Positions 33,580-44,964 of a DNA stretch of 64,000 nucleotides are shown here, piece by piece. A program made the position numbers and the translations under genes. This stretch comes from Odontocerum albicorne (lineage: Eukaryota; Arthropoda; Insecta; Trichoptera; Odontoceridae). The notes under the pieces are model-generated. The model worked only from the letters and a program-made list of their open reading frames with translations, was not told the DNA's origin and searched no databases. Within the stretch, counting starts at the first letter, position 1. Each line of letters starts with the position of its first letter. The stretch lies in assembly GCA_949825065.1 (NCBI GenBank), contig OX463841.1, forward strand, positions 17,747,064-17,811,063, in the 5' to 3' direction.

Positions 33580-33860
33580 ACACTGTTTATTCTACTTCAT
33601 ATAATGATGCAACCGCTGCTTGTTGAAGTTGTCTCCTGCCTCCCTACCCACAGTCCCTAATCCGAATTTTTACCGTTAGAAGCGTGTATATTGGTAACAG
33701 TTCGAACATAATTTAGTCTTGTATATGCTCCCTGATGATGAGATGAAAACCTTGAAACCGGCAGGGTTATATCATTATATAAAGTGGAATAAACATTGTG
33801 TGGCTAAACAAATTACAATGTGTTCAAACCTCCACATTATTAATGCCTTAAGTATAAAAA
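33580..33860 (+). mobile_element. PLE 3' end, degraded
   Basis: Matches the PLE copies at 47345 and 49045: 'ttgaaaccggcagggttata', 'aaagtggaataaacattg'. It lacks an intact coding end. The flanking 'acaaattacaatgtgttcaa' and 'taatgccttaa' recur at 37540-37600 and, inverted, at 19225-19265. Confidence 0.7.
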
Positions 33861-34315
33861 ATATCGTTTTAAAAATAATTATTTCTCATAAGTTGGATAT
33901 TTTGTAAGTATGTGATAATGTTTTAAGCCTGTGATATAAAAATAAACATTCCATCTCTGGAGTACGCATATGTGGTGTTACCGAATAGTAAATTCCGCTA
34001 ACTGCATCTTTACGAACCGATACAATAGTCATACATAGATATTCCTCGGGATCTCCTCCCGCGTAGCTATTTCCGGTCAGAAACGGGGTTATTGCATCCG
34101 CACGTGCATTGCGCACCGCGCGCGCATTATGTGCATCGGCCCATTTAGCGGTTGAGAATGGCGCAATCCTAAGATAATTTCCTCAATAACTCTAGAGATG
34201 ATGTCGTCAGTTCAGGAAACTCTCGTCGATTGTTTTGGATTATTATTGAACTGTTTGCTTTATTTTGTCATCAGACAATTTTACACTTTATACGCATGAA
34301 TGGAGTAGTTTAGAT
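33861..34315. other. No recognised feature; a GC-rich patch
   Basis: 34030-34140 has an unusual GC-rich, CpG-rich stretch ('cgcaccgcgcgcgcat') and a 76-codon minus frame ending in the patch. No family recognised. Confidence 0.4.
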
Positions 34316-34815
34316 CAATGCCGGGAGTTCTATGTGATCCGAAAATGCCAGTAAAGTTAAAAGGAAAAGTATACCAAACGATTATCAGACCCGCACTCCT
34401 ATATGGCTCCGAATGCTGGACGATGTATAACTTTTAGTCCAGGCAACTAGAAACTGCTGAAATGCGCATGCTAAGATGGTCAGCTGGTGTGTCCCTAAGA
34501 GACAAAATAAAAAGCTCACGCATTCGTGGAAGCCTAGGTATTACAGACATCAACAGCAAGATGGAGGAGAGGCGATTGAGATGGTATGGGCACGTTGGAC
34601 GCAGATCACCCGATCACACTGTCAACCAGGCAATCTCCATGGATCTTCCTCGAATAACATCCAGAGGAAGACCAAAGAATTCATGGGTGGTGCAAAAAGA
34701 TAAACTGATGCAGAGGCACGGCCTGGGGGACGTAGTCCGGGACAGAAGAGCATACAACCTGAGGACGAGGAGAGCTGACCCTAACAGTCTTCGCAGACAG
34801 TGAGTTGAGATGGAG
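34316..34815 (+). pseudogene. LINE-G C-terminal copy
   Basis: Frame from ~34350: 'MPVKLKGKVYQTIIRPALLY', 'GSECWTMYNF', a stop at 34435-34437, then 'RQLETAEMRMLRWSAGVSLR', 'MEERRLRWYGHVGRRSPDH', 'QRHGLGDVVRDRRAYNLRT'. It ends in a 'gggagaagaag' tail. This is the region following the reverse-transcriptase core in RTE-like insect LINEs. Its sister at 55274-56160 lacks the stop. Confidence 0.85.
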
Positions 34816-34825
34816 CTAGGGAGAA

Positions 34826-34920
34826 GAAGATGCATGAATGTAGTAGAGGCGTGTGTGTCGAGTTAGTAAAATTTGGAGCTATGTCCGATCTGCCTGCCTA
34901 CTCCAACACGGAAATAATAA
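34826..34920 (+). mobile_element. LINE-R tail fragment
   Basis: Ends like other LINE-R copies: 'gcatgaatgtagtagaggc' (MNVVEA) and 'atctgcctgcctactccaac'. Confidence 0.6.
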
Positions 34921-34924
34921 TATT

Positions 34925-35490
34925 TGGCGTCAAGCGTATATTCGGCAATTTGTATTAAATTATTTACTCTTCAAGGAGTTGTCATGAATAAGTTTGAATC
35001 CTTCGAAATATTGTTTTACAGGAAAACCTTAAAAATGTTGTTGATAGAATTTATCAAAAATATAATACGTTTTCAAATCGACTCAAATTATGTAAAACAG
35101 CCGATATAGTACTGCTATACAAGATAATTCATTCACTTACTCGCAAGATCTATCCATAAAATTATCGAAAAATCCAATTCTTCTTGTTCTATGTAAGCGT
35201 TGTTGCACTAAAAACAAATCTAAGTTCTCTACCACTATAAAATAAGTTTTCGACAATTACGTAAGTCTATTTGGTAATATTTTATGATATACATACATAT
35301 AATAAACTTAAATATTATACATATGAATGTTAAATAATTTTACACAATGACTTTGAAATTTATTATGACTACTGCTTTTTGTATCTCCACGTTAGTTTAA
35401 GACAAAATTTTGTATTTTTTATTAATAATTTTAAGTACTTGTATAACTTGTCATATGTACATTTGTATATAAAAGACACTGATGTGACGT
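34925..35490 (+). pseudogene. LINE-K copy
   Basis: Encodes 'ADIVLLYKIIHSLTRK' in one frame with upstream Phe/Lys-rich sequence, then the ~350-bp 3' UTR, which matches 27325-27840 inverted. Stops in the coding part. Confidence 0.75.
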
Positions 35491-35599
35491 TAATTGATAG
35501 AAAATATATGTAAATAGAAAATTTTGGACACATGATACGCGGGTAAAACATATATTCATTCAAATAATTGTAAAGGAAGCAATAACTGGATAGGAAAAG

Positions 35600-36665
35600 G
35601 TTTCCCTGGCTGACGAATATTTAGAATTGGACGGGTCTTGGAGATAAAGAGTTGTTGCAATTTGTAAGCGGACCAATTTGACATATTGGTCGATGCACCA
35701 GATGGTTGATAAATATTTAGAATAGGATGGGCCTTGGAAAGGAAGAGTTGTTCCAATTTGAACTATTGGTCGATGCACCAGGTGGTTAAAAAATATTTAG
35801 ATTTGGACGGGTCATGGAAAGGAAGAGTTGTTCCAATTTGAACTATTGGAGAATGTACCAGGTGGTTAATAAATATTTAGAGTTGGATGGGTCTTGGAGA
35901 TGAAGAGTTGTTTCAATTTGTGAACGGATCAATTTGAATTATTGATGGATACATATGTAAAGGGTCTTTCAAATTGAGCGGTTTTTTAAATTCTTGGATA
36001 AAACACAGATGGCGTCGTGAACTTGCCTGGGTCTTGTGACATTTGAGAAGTGTAATGTATGATATTTATAAAAATGGAGTCGTATACAATACAACAATGC
36101 GTTTAAATTGTTAAATTATTTTATGTATTGTGATCTCCGGAAACGGTGATATTAATTAGCCACCAAGATCATGTGATCTGACACCGTTGGACTATTTTTT
36201 CTGGGGTTACATGAAAAGCCACGTCTATAATAATCAATTCCTGGGCTGAAGGACGAAATTATTCGCGTTATTGTTGAGTTAGAACTGCAATTATGCCAGA
36301 ATGTCATCGAAATTTTTGACAAAAGAGTGGACATCTATGGAGCTGCAAGAGGTGGACATTTGGCGGATATTGTTTTTTGTGTTTAAATGTCATTATACTT
36401 CAATGACAAATAAAAAGTTTTTTTCTAATCAAAGCAAATTGTGTGTTTTATTCAAGAATTAAAAAAAAAATAATTTAAAAAAAAACCCGCTCAATTTGAA
36501 ACACCTTTACGTACAAATGGCTGATAAATATTTAGAAATGGAAGAATCTTTAAGATGGAGAATTGTTCTTATTTGTGATCGACCAAATTTGAACTATTGG
36601 TGGATGCACCCATTGGCTGAAAAATGTTTAGAATTGAACTGGTCTTGGAGATGAAGTGTCGACAT
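35600..36665 (+). repeat. 80-96-bp minisatellite interrupted by Mar-2
   Basis: 'aatatttag' tags at 35616, 35712, 35792 and 35872 precede 'ggacgggtcttggagat' and 'agagttgttccaatttg'. Units resume after the Mar-2 insertion (36515-36660). The array predates the insertion. Confidence 0.88.
35960..36507 (+). mobile_element. Mar-2 copy 2
   Basis: Same termini as 21230-21784, TA at 35958-35959 and 36508-36509, and the same internal junction: 'MESYTIQQ' start, then 'ctccggaaacgg' and the transposase C-terminus ('IIRVIVELELQLCQNVIEIF'). Stops throughout. Confidence 0.92.
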
Positions 36666-37487
36666 CAAGTATCTTTGTAAATAAAAAAAAAACATTTTTG
36701 TTCATACATATATCAATCAATATATAACTGAACTGTGTATGAAGTGTCAATAAAAAATATACGAGTATATTAATTAAGTTGGAAAAGGCATCTTTGTAAA
36801 TCGCCGCGAATCGAATCCAAGATTCTTGATGTTAAGTAATCATGTTGAGCAATAGACATCGTCTTTCAATTTCAATTTTGTTATTAACACTTGCCTTACT
36901 GTGCTAAAAAAATCCGCCAGACGCGGTGCTGGACGCTAAGCGTCCAGTTAATGTTTCTGTTAAATTATCCTCATGTCACACTTCCGTAGATAAACGTCCC
37001 GTTATTTAAAATGAAATAAAAAAAATGATTAAAACGATGACATTTTAATCCGAAGAGTTCTAAAATGCATAATTTATTTGTTATAATAAAAGTAGATAAT
37101 ATAGTTTTAGAAGTAAAAAAGCATCGTGAATCAAGGCTTTGGAGCTCATATGACGATTTGTCACATAGTTTAATAAATGTAAAAGAAATATACTAGTGTT
37201 AAAATAGAAGGAATATAATAGTAGAAGGAATATACTAGAGTTAAAATGATAAACATTTATTTGTGATAAACATTTCGGTGTATAATGCATTGCGAACAAA
37301 GTGGAAGTCATTTATGGTTTAAAAGATCTAATACACACTGTAGCAATGGCTTCTTTCTCAGTGCACTACTGAGTCTGAGGGAGTATTATTGTACATTGGG
37401 AAATAAATAGTGGTGGAGATCTTATTGTCTATTTATTGGTCGATACGTAAAAATAGAGAATTCTTAATGTTTATGTATCATATACTA
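36666..37487. other. Mostly unassigned; PBLE end at ~36886-36960
   Basis: 'ttaacacttgccttactgtg' followed by 'ctaaaaaaatc' resembles the right end of the PBLE element at 46810-46839 read inward. Beside it 'ctggacgct' and 'aagcgtccag' form a hairpin. The rest is AT-rich. Confidence 0.5.
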
Positions 37488-37610
37488 TTGTAATTTGTTT
37501 TATCAAACACTGTTTATTCCACTTTTTGTTTTGAACAGTGTTTGATAAAACAAATTACAATGTCTTTAAACCTTCACAATGTTAATGCCTTAACTATAAA
37601 CAATATATCA
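37488..37610. mobile_element. Two PLE tails in inverted orientation
   Basis: 'attgtaatttgttttatcaa' with 'acactgtt' is exactly reversed at 'aacagtgtttgataaaac' with 'aaattacaat', leaving an 18-bp centre that includes 'tattccactttttg'. The arms match the PLE 3' tip. Suggests two tails joined head to head or a terminal foldback. Confidence 0.75.
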
Positions 37611-38055
37611 TACTCATATTGATTGTGATTATTTTTTTGTTTGTGACGTGTTGCAACTATTGTATTTCTCTTTTGTTTATTTAACTGAAAAAGTGTCATT
37701 TTTGTATATTTCTGGTGTTTTTTTTTAATAGTATTTTCAGTAACGAGAGTATTTAATTGACACATGTGATAAGCTGGTTGGCTTATAATTGGAATTCCTA
37801 GTTAGTCGGCCAGCACATCTACGGTATCTGATCATATAAATGAAGTATAAAGAGGAATAATATGTTTATTCACATTACGGAAGTGTGTATATTTGAACTG
37901 TTATATCTTTTTTTGTTATGTAAAAGTAAATAAATAAAAACAAATACATAGAAGTATCAAAATATCGAGAAAAATAAAGCACGATCAAATTAAAAAATAT
38001 ATATTTGGAATGCAAAAACCAGAGGATGTAATATGTGTAAAGCTTCGTCTTTCAA
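37611..38055. other. No recognised feature
   Basis: AT-rich unique sequence. Confidence 0.5.
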
Positions 38056-38640
38056 TTTAAGGGGCACTAAAATATGTAACAATTATTAGAACAGTGGTGG
38101 TATATGGATGTGAAGCATGGACACTGACAGCTAAATCCGCAGAGTTGCTGGATGCCTTTGAGAGAAGAATACTACGTGGGATCCTGGACCCCGTGAATGA
38201 CCGCGAAACCTGGTGAATACGATACAACGACGAGCTATATAATATCTACAAAGCTCCCAGGCTATCTGTACATGTCAGACTGAGCAGATTGAGATGGTCC
38301 GGACATGTGCAGAGAATGCCGTCATCACAAGCACCTAAAATAATCCTGGAGGGACACCCGGGTGGGAGAAGGAGAGTGGGCAGGCCAAGGCTGCGATGGG
38401 AGGACGAAGTTGAGAGGGACGCAACCCGGCTGCTGCAGGCGCAGGATTGGAGGGTCGTGGCGGAAGACAGGAGGAGTTGGAGGCGAAGATTGACGGAGGC
38501 TAAAGATCGATATGGGCTGTAGGACCATAGAAAGAAAGACAATGCAGTATCTTCAGTTCTCGATTCAATACATATTGTCGTGGTCTTAACGAGGCACGCT
38601 TCTTTGGATCTGGAGGTTTAGTATCTTACCGCGATTTTTC
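38056..38640 (+). pseudogene. LINE-D ORF2 C-terminus
   Basis: Reads 'VVVYGCEAWTLTAKSAELLD', 'AFERRILRGILDPVND', one stop, then from 38289 an open frame with 'RWSGHVQRMPSSQAPKIILE', 'GRPRLRWEDEVERDATRLLQ' and 'DRRSWRRRLTEAKDRYGL'. This is the better of two LINE-D copies (other at 6990-7550). GC-rich against its neighbours. 5'-truncated, no catalytic core. Confidence 0.85.
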
Positions 38641-39257
38641 TTCTCGGTAAGGATCAACACGTGAGGATAGGTGACGTCCGCCTTCACACCTTGCCAGGGA
38701 TGACCCCTTGCGTAGTTACTAAAACCTGACTAGTTGTCCAGTTGTCAACTTGGCAACATGATGGTTGTTATCTTCCGTGGAATAACTGACATTCAAATTT
38801 TTATTTTACATCAGTATGCGCCTCGGTTCCGCCTGGGTGTATCCAAGCTATTCGACTACCCAATTTCTCCCTAGACTCGAACCCACTATTATTAAAATAT
38901 TAAAAATTAAACTCATATAAGTTTTGTATCAGGATAAGAAGGTATTGACTGCGGCCATTAGATAAGGTATTTCATTGATCAAAACAGTAGAAATACATAT
39001 TTGATCAAAACAGTAGAAAACTTACCACGGGAAGAAAAACTACAAAGAAATTTTTAGATCTTCCAATATGTGTTAGTCCCGTGTGGACAGTTCGCTCTCT
39101 AAACGACGCTGTATAAATTGTACTTTTATTATTATTGTTACTATTTATGATATGCACATGTTTATTATATTATTTATGATACTCACATAGAAAACATGTT
39201 TTTTTATGGTCTGTTTAATATTTGAATACTTAATTAAAAGTTAAAGAAGTACATGCA
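38641..39257. other. Unassigned; contains repeat R8
   Basis: 38730-38875 shares stretches with 43590-43710 ('ttgtcaacttggc', 'gtatccaagctatt', 'gactacccaat'). Class unknown. Then AT-rich sequence with a duplicated 'gatcaaaacagtagaaa'. Confidence 0.5.
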
Positions 39258-39965
39258 TATCATAACTTTGTGTCCCTTACGGGGTAGGCAGAGAGAACAT
39301 ATCTCTAATCTTTTTTATCTGAGCACACAACTTTCCCTTCTTCCACATTCATACAGCTCGTCTATTTCATTTTCTATTATTCATATTTCTCACTTTACCT
39401 TCCTTCAAAATCTGATGCATTTGGTCAAGATCCATTTTCCACAAATTCCACCTCTTCCATGCGCACTTAGCACTTCTGACTTGTGTACCATACTCCCTTA
39501 TTTCATTATTCACTCTGTCCATATGTACATATCATCTTAAATTTCCTTTCTTTATCTTACTTAAAACATCATTTTTATCTATGCATTTATTTCTGATGTC
39601 TTTATTCTGCCTTCTTACAAACATTGACCATCCACAAATTTTCCTTATTGCAGGCATCTCCACAGCAATTATCTTATTTTTATTCTCCTTCTGTCTAGTC
39701 CAACTTTCAATTCCATACATCAAGATGGGCATCAACACACTATTATGTACAGTCAGTTTTACTATCTTGATATTGCGCAGTTGTTATTTATAGCATTAAG
39801 TGCTCCATTTACCTTTTTCCCTGTAGTTACCCTTCTTTCAATGTCCCTTTCAGCACGCTCATCACAAGTTAACATACGGCCCAAATAACAGAATTCATCT
39901 AGCTGCTCCAATTTTTCTGAGTTGACCCATACATTGCACACACTTTTTACCACACTTATTTAAAT
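39258..39965 (-). pseudogene. LINE-F ORF2 C-terminal half
   Basis: Minus strand: 'VNSEKLEQLDEFCYLGRMLT', 'ERRVTTGKKVNGALNAINNN', then 'MLMPILMYGIESWTRQKEN', 'IIAVEMPAIRKICGWSMFVR' and 'VLSKIKKGNLRW', ending at 'gccttacgggg'-type tail. The order (YLG, VNGAL, L-YG-E-W, EM--LR) is that of a LINE reverse transcriptase after its catalytic box. Frameshift at ~39740. Sister: 52553-53165. Confidence 0.85.
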
Positions 39966-39978
39966 AAATACTACAATA

Positions 39979-40378
39979 CAGTAAAACCTTGATACAACGA
40001 ACTAGTTTAAGCGGTCCGTCATGCAATAAGTAGGTTTTCCGAATGCGTATTTTTTTTATTTTAAAAATTAGTTAGTTTACCTGTTTTAACTTATATACTC
40101 GTAGATACGTATGTAAGCATGGAAAGTTTTTTGTTTATATACATATTAATGCTTATGTACTCACAGTAGTTTTGAAACTAATAAACAAGTAAGTGATCTT
40201 AATCGAAATAAATAAACCCTACTGCAGGAAGTCACACCTCGCGACAACAGAAACAATCACTGCGTGCGATGCTTAAATTAACAGGGTGCTAATTTTTTCA
40301 TATGACATACGGCCGGAAATTGTGTCCGTTAAATCCGAAGTGCGTTAAATCAAGGATAGAAAAATGTAGAGTTTACTG
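39979..40378. mobile_element. pogo/Tc1-type MITE, TA flanked
   Basis: Left 'cagtaaaaccttgatacaac' and right 'atgtagagtttactg' are inverted termini; TA at 39977-39978 and 40379-40380. 'gcggtccgtc' and 'gtgtccgttaaatccg' are subterminal. 400 bp, no ORF. Confidence 0.82.
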
Positions 40379-40380
40379 TA

Positions 40381-40838
40381 CTCGTATATTCTTTTCAAAA
40401 GGCATAAGGGTTTAATTTAAGTTTTAAATACATTTTTTGCGAAACAGAAATTTAACGAATTCGTCCCTTTTTGTCATCAGCAATAATTATCCTCGTCCTG
40501 TTCCATCGATAAGGACAAAAAATTCTCAGAAATATATGAGCCGCCTTCATATTTTGTCTCATTTTAATACTTGCAAAAATAAACACTAAACGGAGACGCA
40601 GAATTCTAAGAAACTTGAATTGAACTTCTTGTGTTAGGATGAGAGACATCTGTTTGGGATGTGCGAGGTGATAAAAAAATTGTTCGAACGCATACCAAGA
40701 TAAATTTTGAAGGGGATCAATGAAAGTGGATTTAATTTAAGTGTAACTGTTTATAAATTTATAAACTTACGCCTTAAGGATAGTTGCCTTGTAGGAATAG
40801 AATTTAATTAATCAATTATCTTGTTCACAATTAAATTA
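40381..40838. other. No recognised feature
   Basis: AT-rich. The minus frame 40452-40649 lacks motifs. Confidence 0.45.
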
Positions 40839-41285
40839 TTAAAATATGTATGATGTATGGGAGAGAAACATGGACAAGAAAAATGACTGAGCAGTCGAAT
40901 AAATGCTGTAGAAATACGTGCATTGAGAAGAATACATGGGCTGATAATATATGACAGAATGAAGGGATTAGGGATGAACGTGAACCTAAGGTTGACGTGT
41001 TGAGTAAGATGAAGAAGAGCACGCTGAGATGGTTTGGGAATGTGGAGCGAATGAATGAAGAAAGAGTAATAAAACAAATATATAAGTGCAACTGTGAGTG
41101 GAAGGCGTGTGAGACGAAGACCATAAAAAGTATGGTTAAATCAAGTGAATTATATTTTGAAAGAAGGAAACGAAGAAAGCCAGATAAGTAGTATGGGAAG
41201 GTATATGGGTGTAAAAGAGGCTAAGGATGTGTATTGAGATAGGAAAGTTTGACACTTTGTCCTTTTTGCCTACATTAATTAAAAT
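40839..41285 (+). pseudogene. LINE-R C-terminal copy
   Basis: 'MYGRETWTRKM', 'VDVLSKMKKSTLRWFGNVER', 'MNEERVIKQIYKCNCEWK' and 'MGVKEAKD' appear in shifting frames, ending before 'tttttgcctaca'. Diagnostic order for this LINE group. Not functional. Confidence 0.82.
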
Positions 41286-41527
41286 GTATAATATACATAA
41301 AAAATAGTGATTTTTAAGCAATAATAAAGTCAAATTAGCATACGTAATGATTTTTGACTTAAATGTGGAAAAAAATATACAATGAATTGAAATGAAAGTG
41401 ACCTGTTTTGCAGTACGAAAACATCGTTAAATTGATTTGACGTTTAAGTGTTTAATAATTCTGTTTGAAAATGGAGTTTTATAATATAAATACGAAACCA
41501 ATTAATAATTAAAATCACTAATTCATA

Positions 41528-41865
41528 GTGCTTTATACGTAACATATGTGATATTATAAATATTCATATTACTTTATACATATGTGATATTATAAATATT
41601 CATAGTACTTTATACATACTTGATATTATAAATATTCATAGTACTTTATACATATGTGATACTATAAATATTCATAGTACTTTATACATATGTGATATTA
41701 TAAATATTCATAGTACTTTATACATATGTGATATTATAAATATTCATAGTACTTTATACTATACATACGTGATATTATAAATATTCATAGTACTTTATAC
41801 ACATGTGATATTATAAATATTCATAGTACTTTATACGTATGTGATATTATACATATTACCTTATT
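41528..41865 (+). repeat. 36-bp minisatellite, ~9 copies
   Basis: Unit 'catagtactttatacatatg' plus 'tgatattataaatatt', with one unit lengthened by 5 bp. It ends next to MITE-M1. Confidence 0.92.
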
Positions 41866-41871
41866 GAAATT

Positions 41872-42460
41872 TTATAATTATACTTGAGAAATTGTAGCAT
41901 GGTTCCTGTGACAGTTCACAAATTTGCCCCTATGCAATCTTGTAACGACGTTCAGTAATTTTAATTATTTTATCAACTTTAATATAAGCATCGATTCTAA
42001 TAAATAGCAAGTTATTTAGGTAAATACATTACATAAAACTAACAATAATGACAAATTAATACATCTTGTTATAGCAAAAATGTGGCAGTTTGTTAAAATC
42101 AAATAATATTTGGTGACATCCGTCAAAAGTCACTACGTTAGTCTGCAGTGGATAGGGATGGGATAGACGATAATTGGATTTTCGATTTTTGTATAGGTAC
42201 TTAAAATTAAATGTTCGTAATTAGTATTAATTCATAGTGGATCTTGGTCTATTTAAAGATAAACACAAATCATACAATACATTAGAAAGTCAGTATAATG
42301 ATAATTAGGAATTAAAACGTCAGTTTAGAGAAAAACAATTTTTCGATTTATAAAAAAGCTATTGGATTTGTAAAAGAAAACGATTTTACCCCATCCCTTT
42401 GAGACGTGACGTTTCAAACGTCACAGGGACCATCCTACTTTTTGTCAAGTATATTACTTT
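41872..42460 (+). mobile_element. MITE-M1, complete copy
   Basis: Left 'tatacttgagaaattgtagc' with 'atggttcctgtgac' and right 'gtcacagggaccatcctact' with 'ttttgtcaagtata' are imperfect 37-bp inverted repeats. ~590 bp, non-coding. The target site is probably TA, but terminal bases vary between copies. Confidence 0.88.
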
Positions 42461-42639
42461 TATTTTAGTTCCATTTACAATATATTTATTTTTAAATCAA
42501 TACATATTCAAAGCAATAAGTCTTCGCATCTTAAACGTTTAGGGATAAGAGGAACTTCCACTTCCCTTCTTACATGATCTGGTTTGTCTGTGCTATAACA
42601 TAACACTGTATACTATAATGGTGGGTTACTGCCCACCTT

Positions 42640-42868
42640 GACGCTGTGAATATGGGTGTACTGTGGAAGAAAGTGGAACGACAAAATCAGATATTAATGC
42701 ATGTATAAAATGGATATTGCTCGATGAGGAAAGGAGCGTTGAAATAGTTTGGACATACAAAAAGAATGAATGACGAAATAATGAGTCAGAAGTGAAAGAT
42801 GTGTGCGAAAGAGAAAGAAATAGTAAACGGTGACTGTGCACAATGGACAAGATTTTTAAGGAAGAAAG
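42640..42868 (+). mobile_element. LINE-R fragment
   Basis: 'gaaatagtttggacatac' (IVWTY, an RWFGH variant) and 'gaaatagtaaacggtgac'. Decayed and abutting a SINE-1 tail. Confidence 0.6.
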
Positions 42869-43020
42869 CGAGTTCGATTTCCATTTTTACCCAGAATTTT
42901 TAAAAAGGTTTTCAATTATGGATTGCTTAAAACCTTTCTGATCGGTTAAGACTTTAAAAACAATAATGCATTCGCCTTGTTGTAATATATACAACGAAAG
43001 CGTGATACAATACAATAAAA
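42869..43020 (+). mobile_element. SINE-1, head missing
   Basis: 'ttacccagaattttt', 'cctttctgatcggttaagac' and 'acaacgaaagcgtgatacaa' match the body and tail. The tRNA-like head is absent. Confidence 0.7.
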
Positions 43021-43079
43021 ATCAACGAATAATAGAAGAAAGTACACGACGAAATGTCGTCTTCGTCGTTGCTGAGCCT

Positions 43080-43410
43080 CGTAGTGGAGGATCCTCTCGC
43101 TATTCCAACGAGTTTTTTTAAGTGCGTGAGCCGTTGCACACCAGCAAACTCACCGGCCACACCGCTGTAGTAAATCGGATGGCAAACCGAAGTGAGACGG
43201 TAGGAGCACATCTGTAGGTTTTTTTCTCTTTTTTTTAAATAATACATATTACCAAAATCATAGGTATCCTTATAGCCCCGAATTTTAGGTACACAAAATC
43301 CCTGTGTCATTCAAGGGGAGTAGCACAGCGCGGGGTTTGAACCGGCGACCTTCCGCACGGAAGTCCAGTACTTTAACGCGCGAGCATGCACCTAAAGACG
43401 GAATGTACGA
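43080..43410 (-). mobile_element. SINE-3 copy
   Basis: Minus strand: the 43330-43390 region has a tRNA-like B box ('cgccggttcaaacc') and head. The body runs to 'gtgtgcaacggctcacgcac'. Shares long blocks with 54812-55000. Not related in sequence to SINE-1 or SINE-2. Confidence 0.6.
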
Positions 43411-43490
43411 ATGTGGAGGTACCGAAACTTGTTTGTTTGGATAGAAGAGTGTAGAGAGCTGTTCTCTTTGCCTACCCGGCTTTGTATTAC
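43395..43490 (+). mobile_element. LINE-R tail fragment
   Basis: 'ggaatgtacgaatgtggagg' and 'agagctgttctctttgccta' match the last 95 bp of LINE-R. Confidence 0.65.
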
Positions 43491-44029
43491 AACATAATTC
43501 AAGATAATAATAGTATTTTGAAATACCATAAATATGATAAACAATCATATTTTTTATATCAATAAATTGAGGCCTGAACCTAGACCTAGAGGTTCTATTG
43601 TCAAATTGGCTATATCGATGGTCGTCATCTCCCGCGGGAAGACAGACATTCAATTTCATGCCTTGGCTCCCCGTGGATATATCCAAGCTATTAGACTATC
43701 CAATGGTTCTCTGGCATTGCGAGCTTTAATGGCAAACTTTTTTACTTCAATCGTGTTCCTTTGCCCTGTTGTATTATAATATTTGCGGCATCTGGATCAA
43801 TCCACAAATCACAAGTGGTAGTAGTGCGATAACAATCGAGTCAATACTTTCCGAAGGGATCTTCACTCAGCCTTTCATCGGTCTATCTTCAGACCGACTG
43901 GCTACTCCAATCTAGCTCTTGCTCATGACAAATAAAGAATATTTCGATCTTTTGATGTAAATCGTGCTGAATGAACTTGTTTTGTCCCCCATAACAGCGG
44001 GGGTGGTGAAGGGATTGAAATGAACTTTT
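43491..44029. other. Unassigned; repeat R8 at 43590-43710
   Basis: R8 partner of 38730-38875. The rest shows no recognisable gene. The plus frame 43534-43779 covers R8 and is not convincing. Confidence 0.45.
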
Positions 44030-44435
44030 TCTTCCCAGTGTCATGTCAGGTCCCCCCAACGTTGAATATCACTTGAAAGTAGACATCCTTGTCCCCGACA
44101 GCCCGAAAAAAATCTCCAGCGCCCCTTATGCCAGTCCAATCACGTATATTGCGGAGCCAGAAGATTTGCCTCCTGCAAACACCTCTTCGGTCTTCTATTT
44201 TGCCTTTGATGATCAGGTGCAGTAATTTGTATTTTGCTCATCTAAGTACATGACCCAAGTAGGACACCTTTCGGATTTTAATATTAGTCAGCAACTCTCT
44301 ATCAACTTTGGCTCTTTGAAGAACCCTTGTGTTGCTGACTATATCCGTCCACGGTATCCGTAGCATTATCCAGTGCATCCACATTTCGAATGCTTTCAGT
44401 CGGTTCATACTACCAACGTTGAGGGTCTTAAATGA
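44030..44435 (-). mobile_element. LINE-W copy
   Basis: Closely similar to 17766-18180 on the minus strand, from the 'cctgacatgacact' end to 'ctcaacgttggtagtatgaa'. 5'-truncated. Confidence 0.88.
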
Positions 44436-44964
44436 ACTAAACTGTCAAAATATGGAGTACATGCTTAAAATATTTAAAAATTTTACGAGTTTCTTAAAAG
44501 TCTCATCAATATCTCATGATTTTTAAAATTTCATCTATTCTACAATCAAATCTTAAAGGGATGCATTAATAAGTTTTGATTTATTTTATTAAATTTTTCT
44601 TGTTAAGGATTTTTTTCCAAATTCATCTACGATGTGTGATTGAGATTTTATCCGTGTCAACGTTGCACTTGTCTATTCGACCCGTCAGTTCGTTCATGTT
44701 ATGTTGTGTTGGAGTCATGTTATGTTAGAGTCACTCAGAAGTAAAAATAGAAGAGCGGAAGACATGCTGCTGTTGCACTGGGCGGCCCGGCCCTTGTTTA
44801 TCTGAGTTTGTTGAACTCGCATATTTCACTTATCGAAGCTGTGCGTCAACTGTCAGCTGGCAATTTCCCTACTCTCTCCCATAGGTCTGCAGTGGGACCA
44901 ACGAAATTTAGGTAAAGCTGGTATCAAATTATGTATTGTATAAGTGACTAAAGATTCGAAAGTA
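44436..44964. other. Mostly unassigned; LINE tail at ~44875-44935
   Basis: 'cccataggtctgcagtggga' resembles the 3' end of an RTE-type LINE. Nothing else recognised. Confidence 0.4.

Noticed and set aside
40808..41124. Phe/Ser/His-rich minus-strand open frames
   Set aside because: Antisense of LINE-R. Such frames recur at every LINE-R copy and have no motif of their own.
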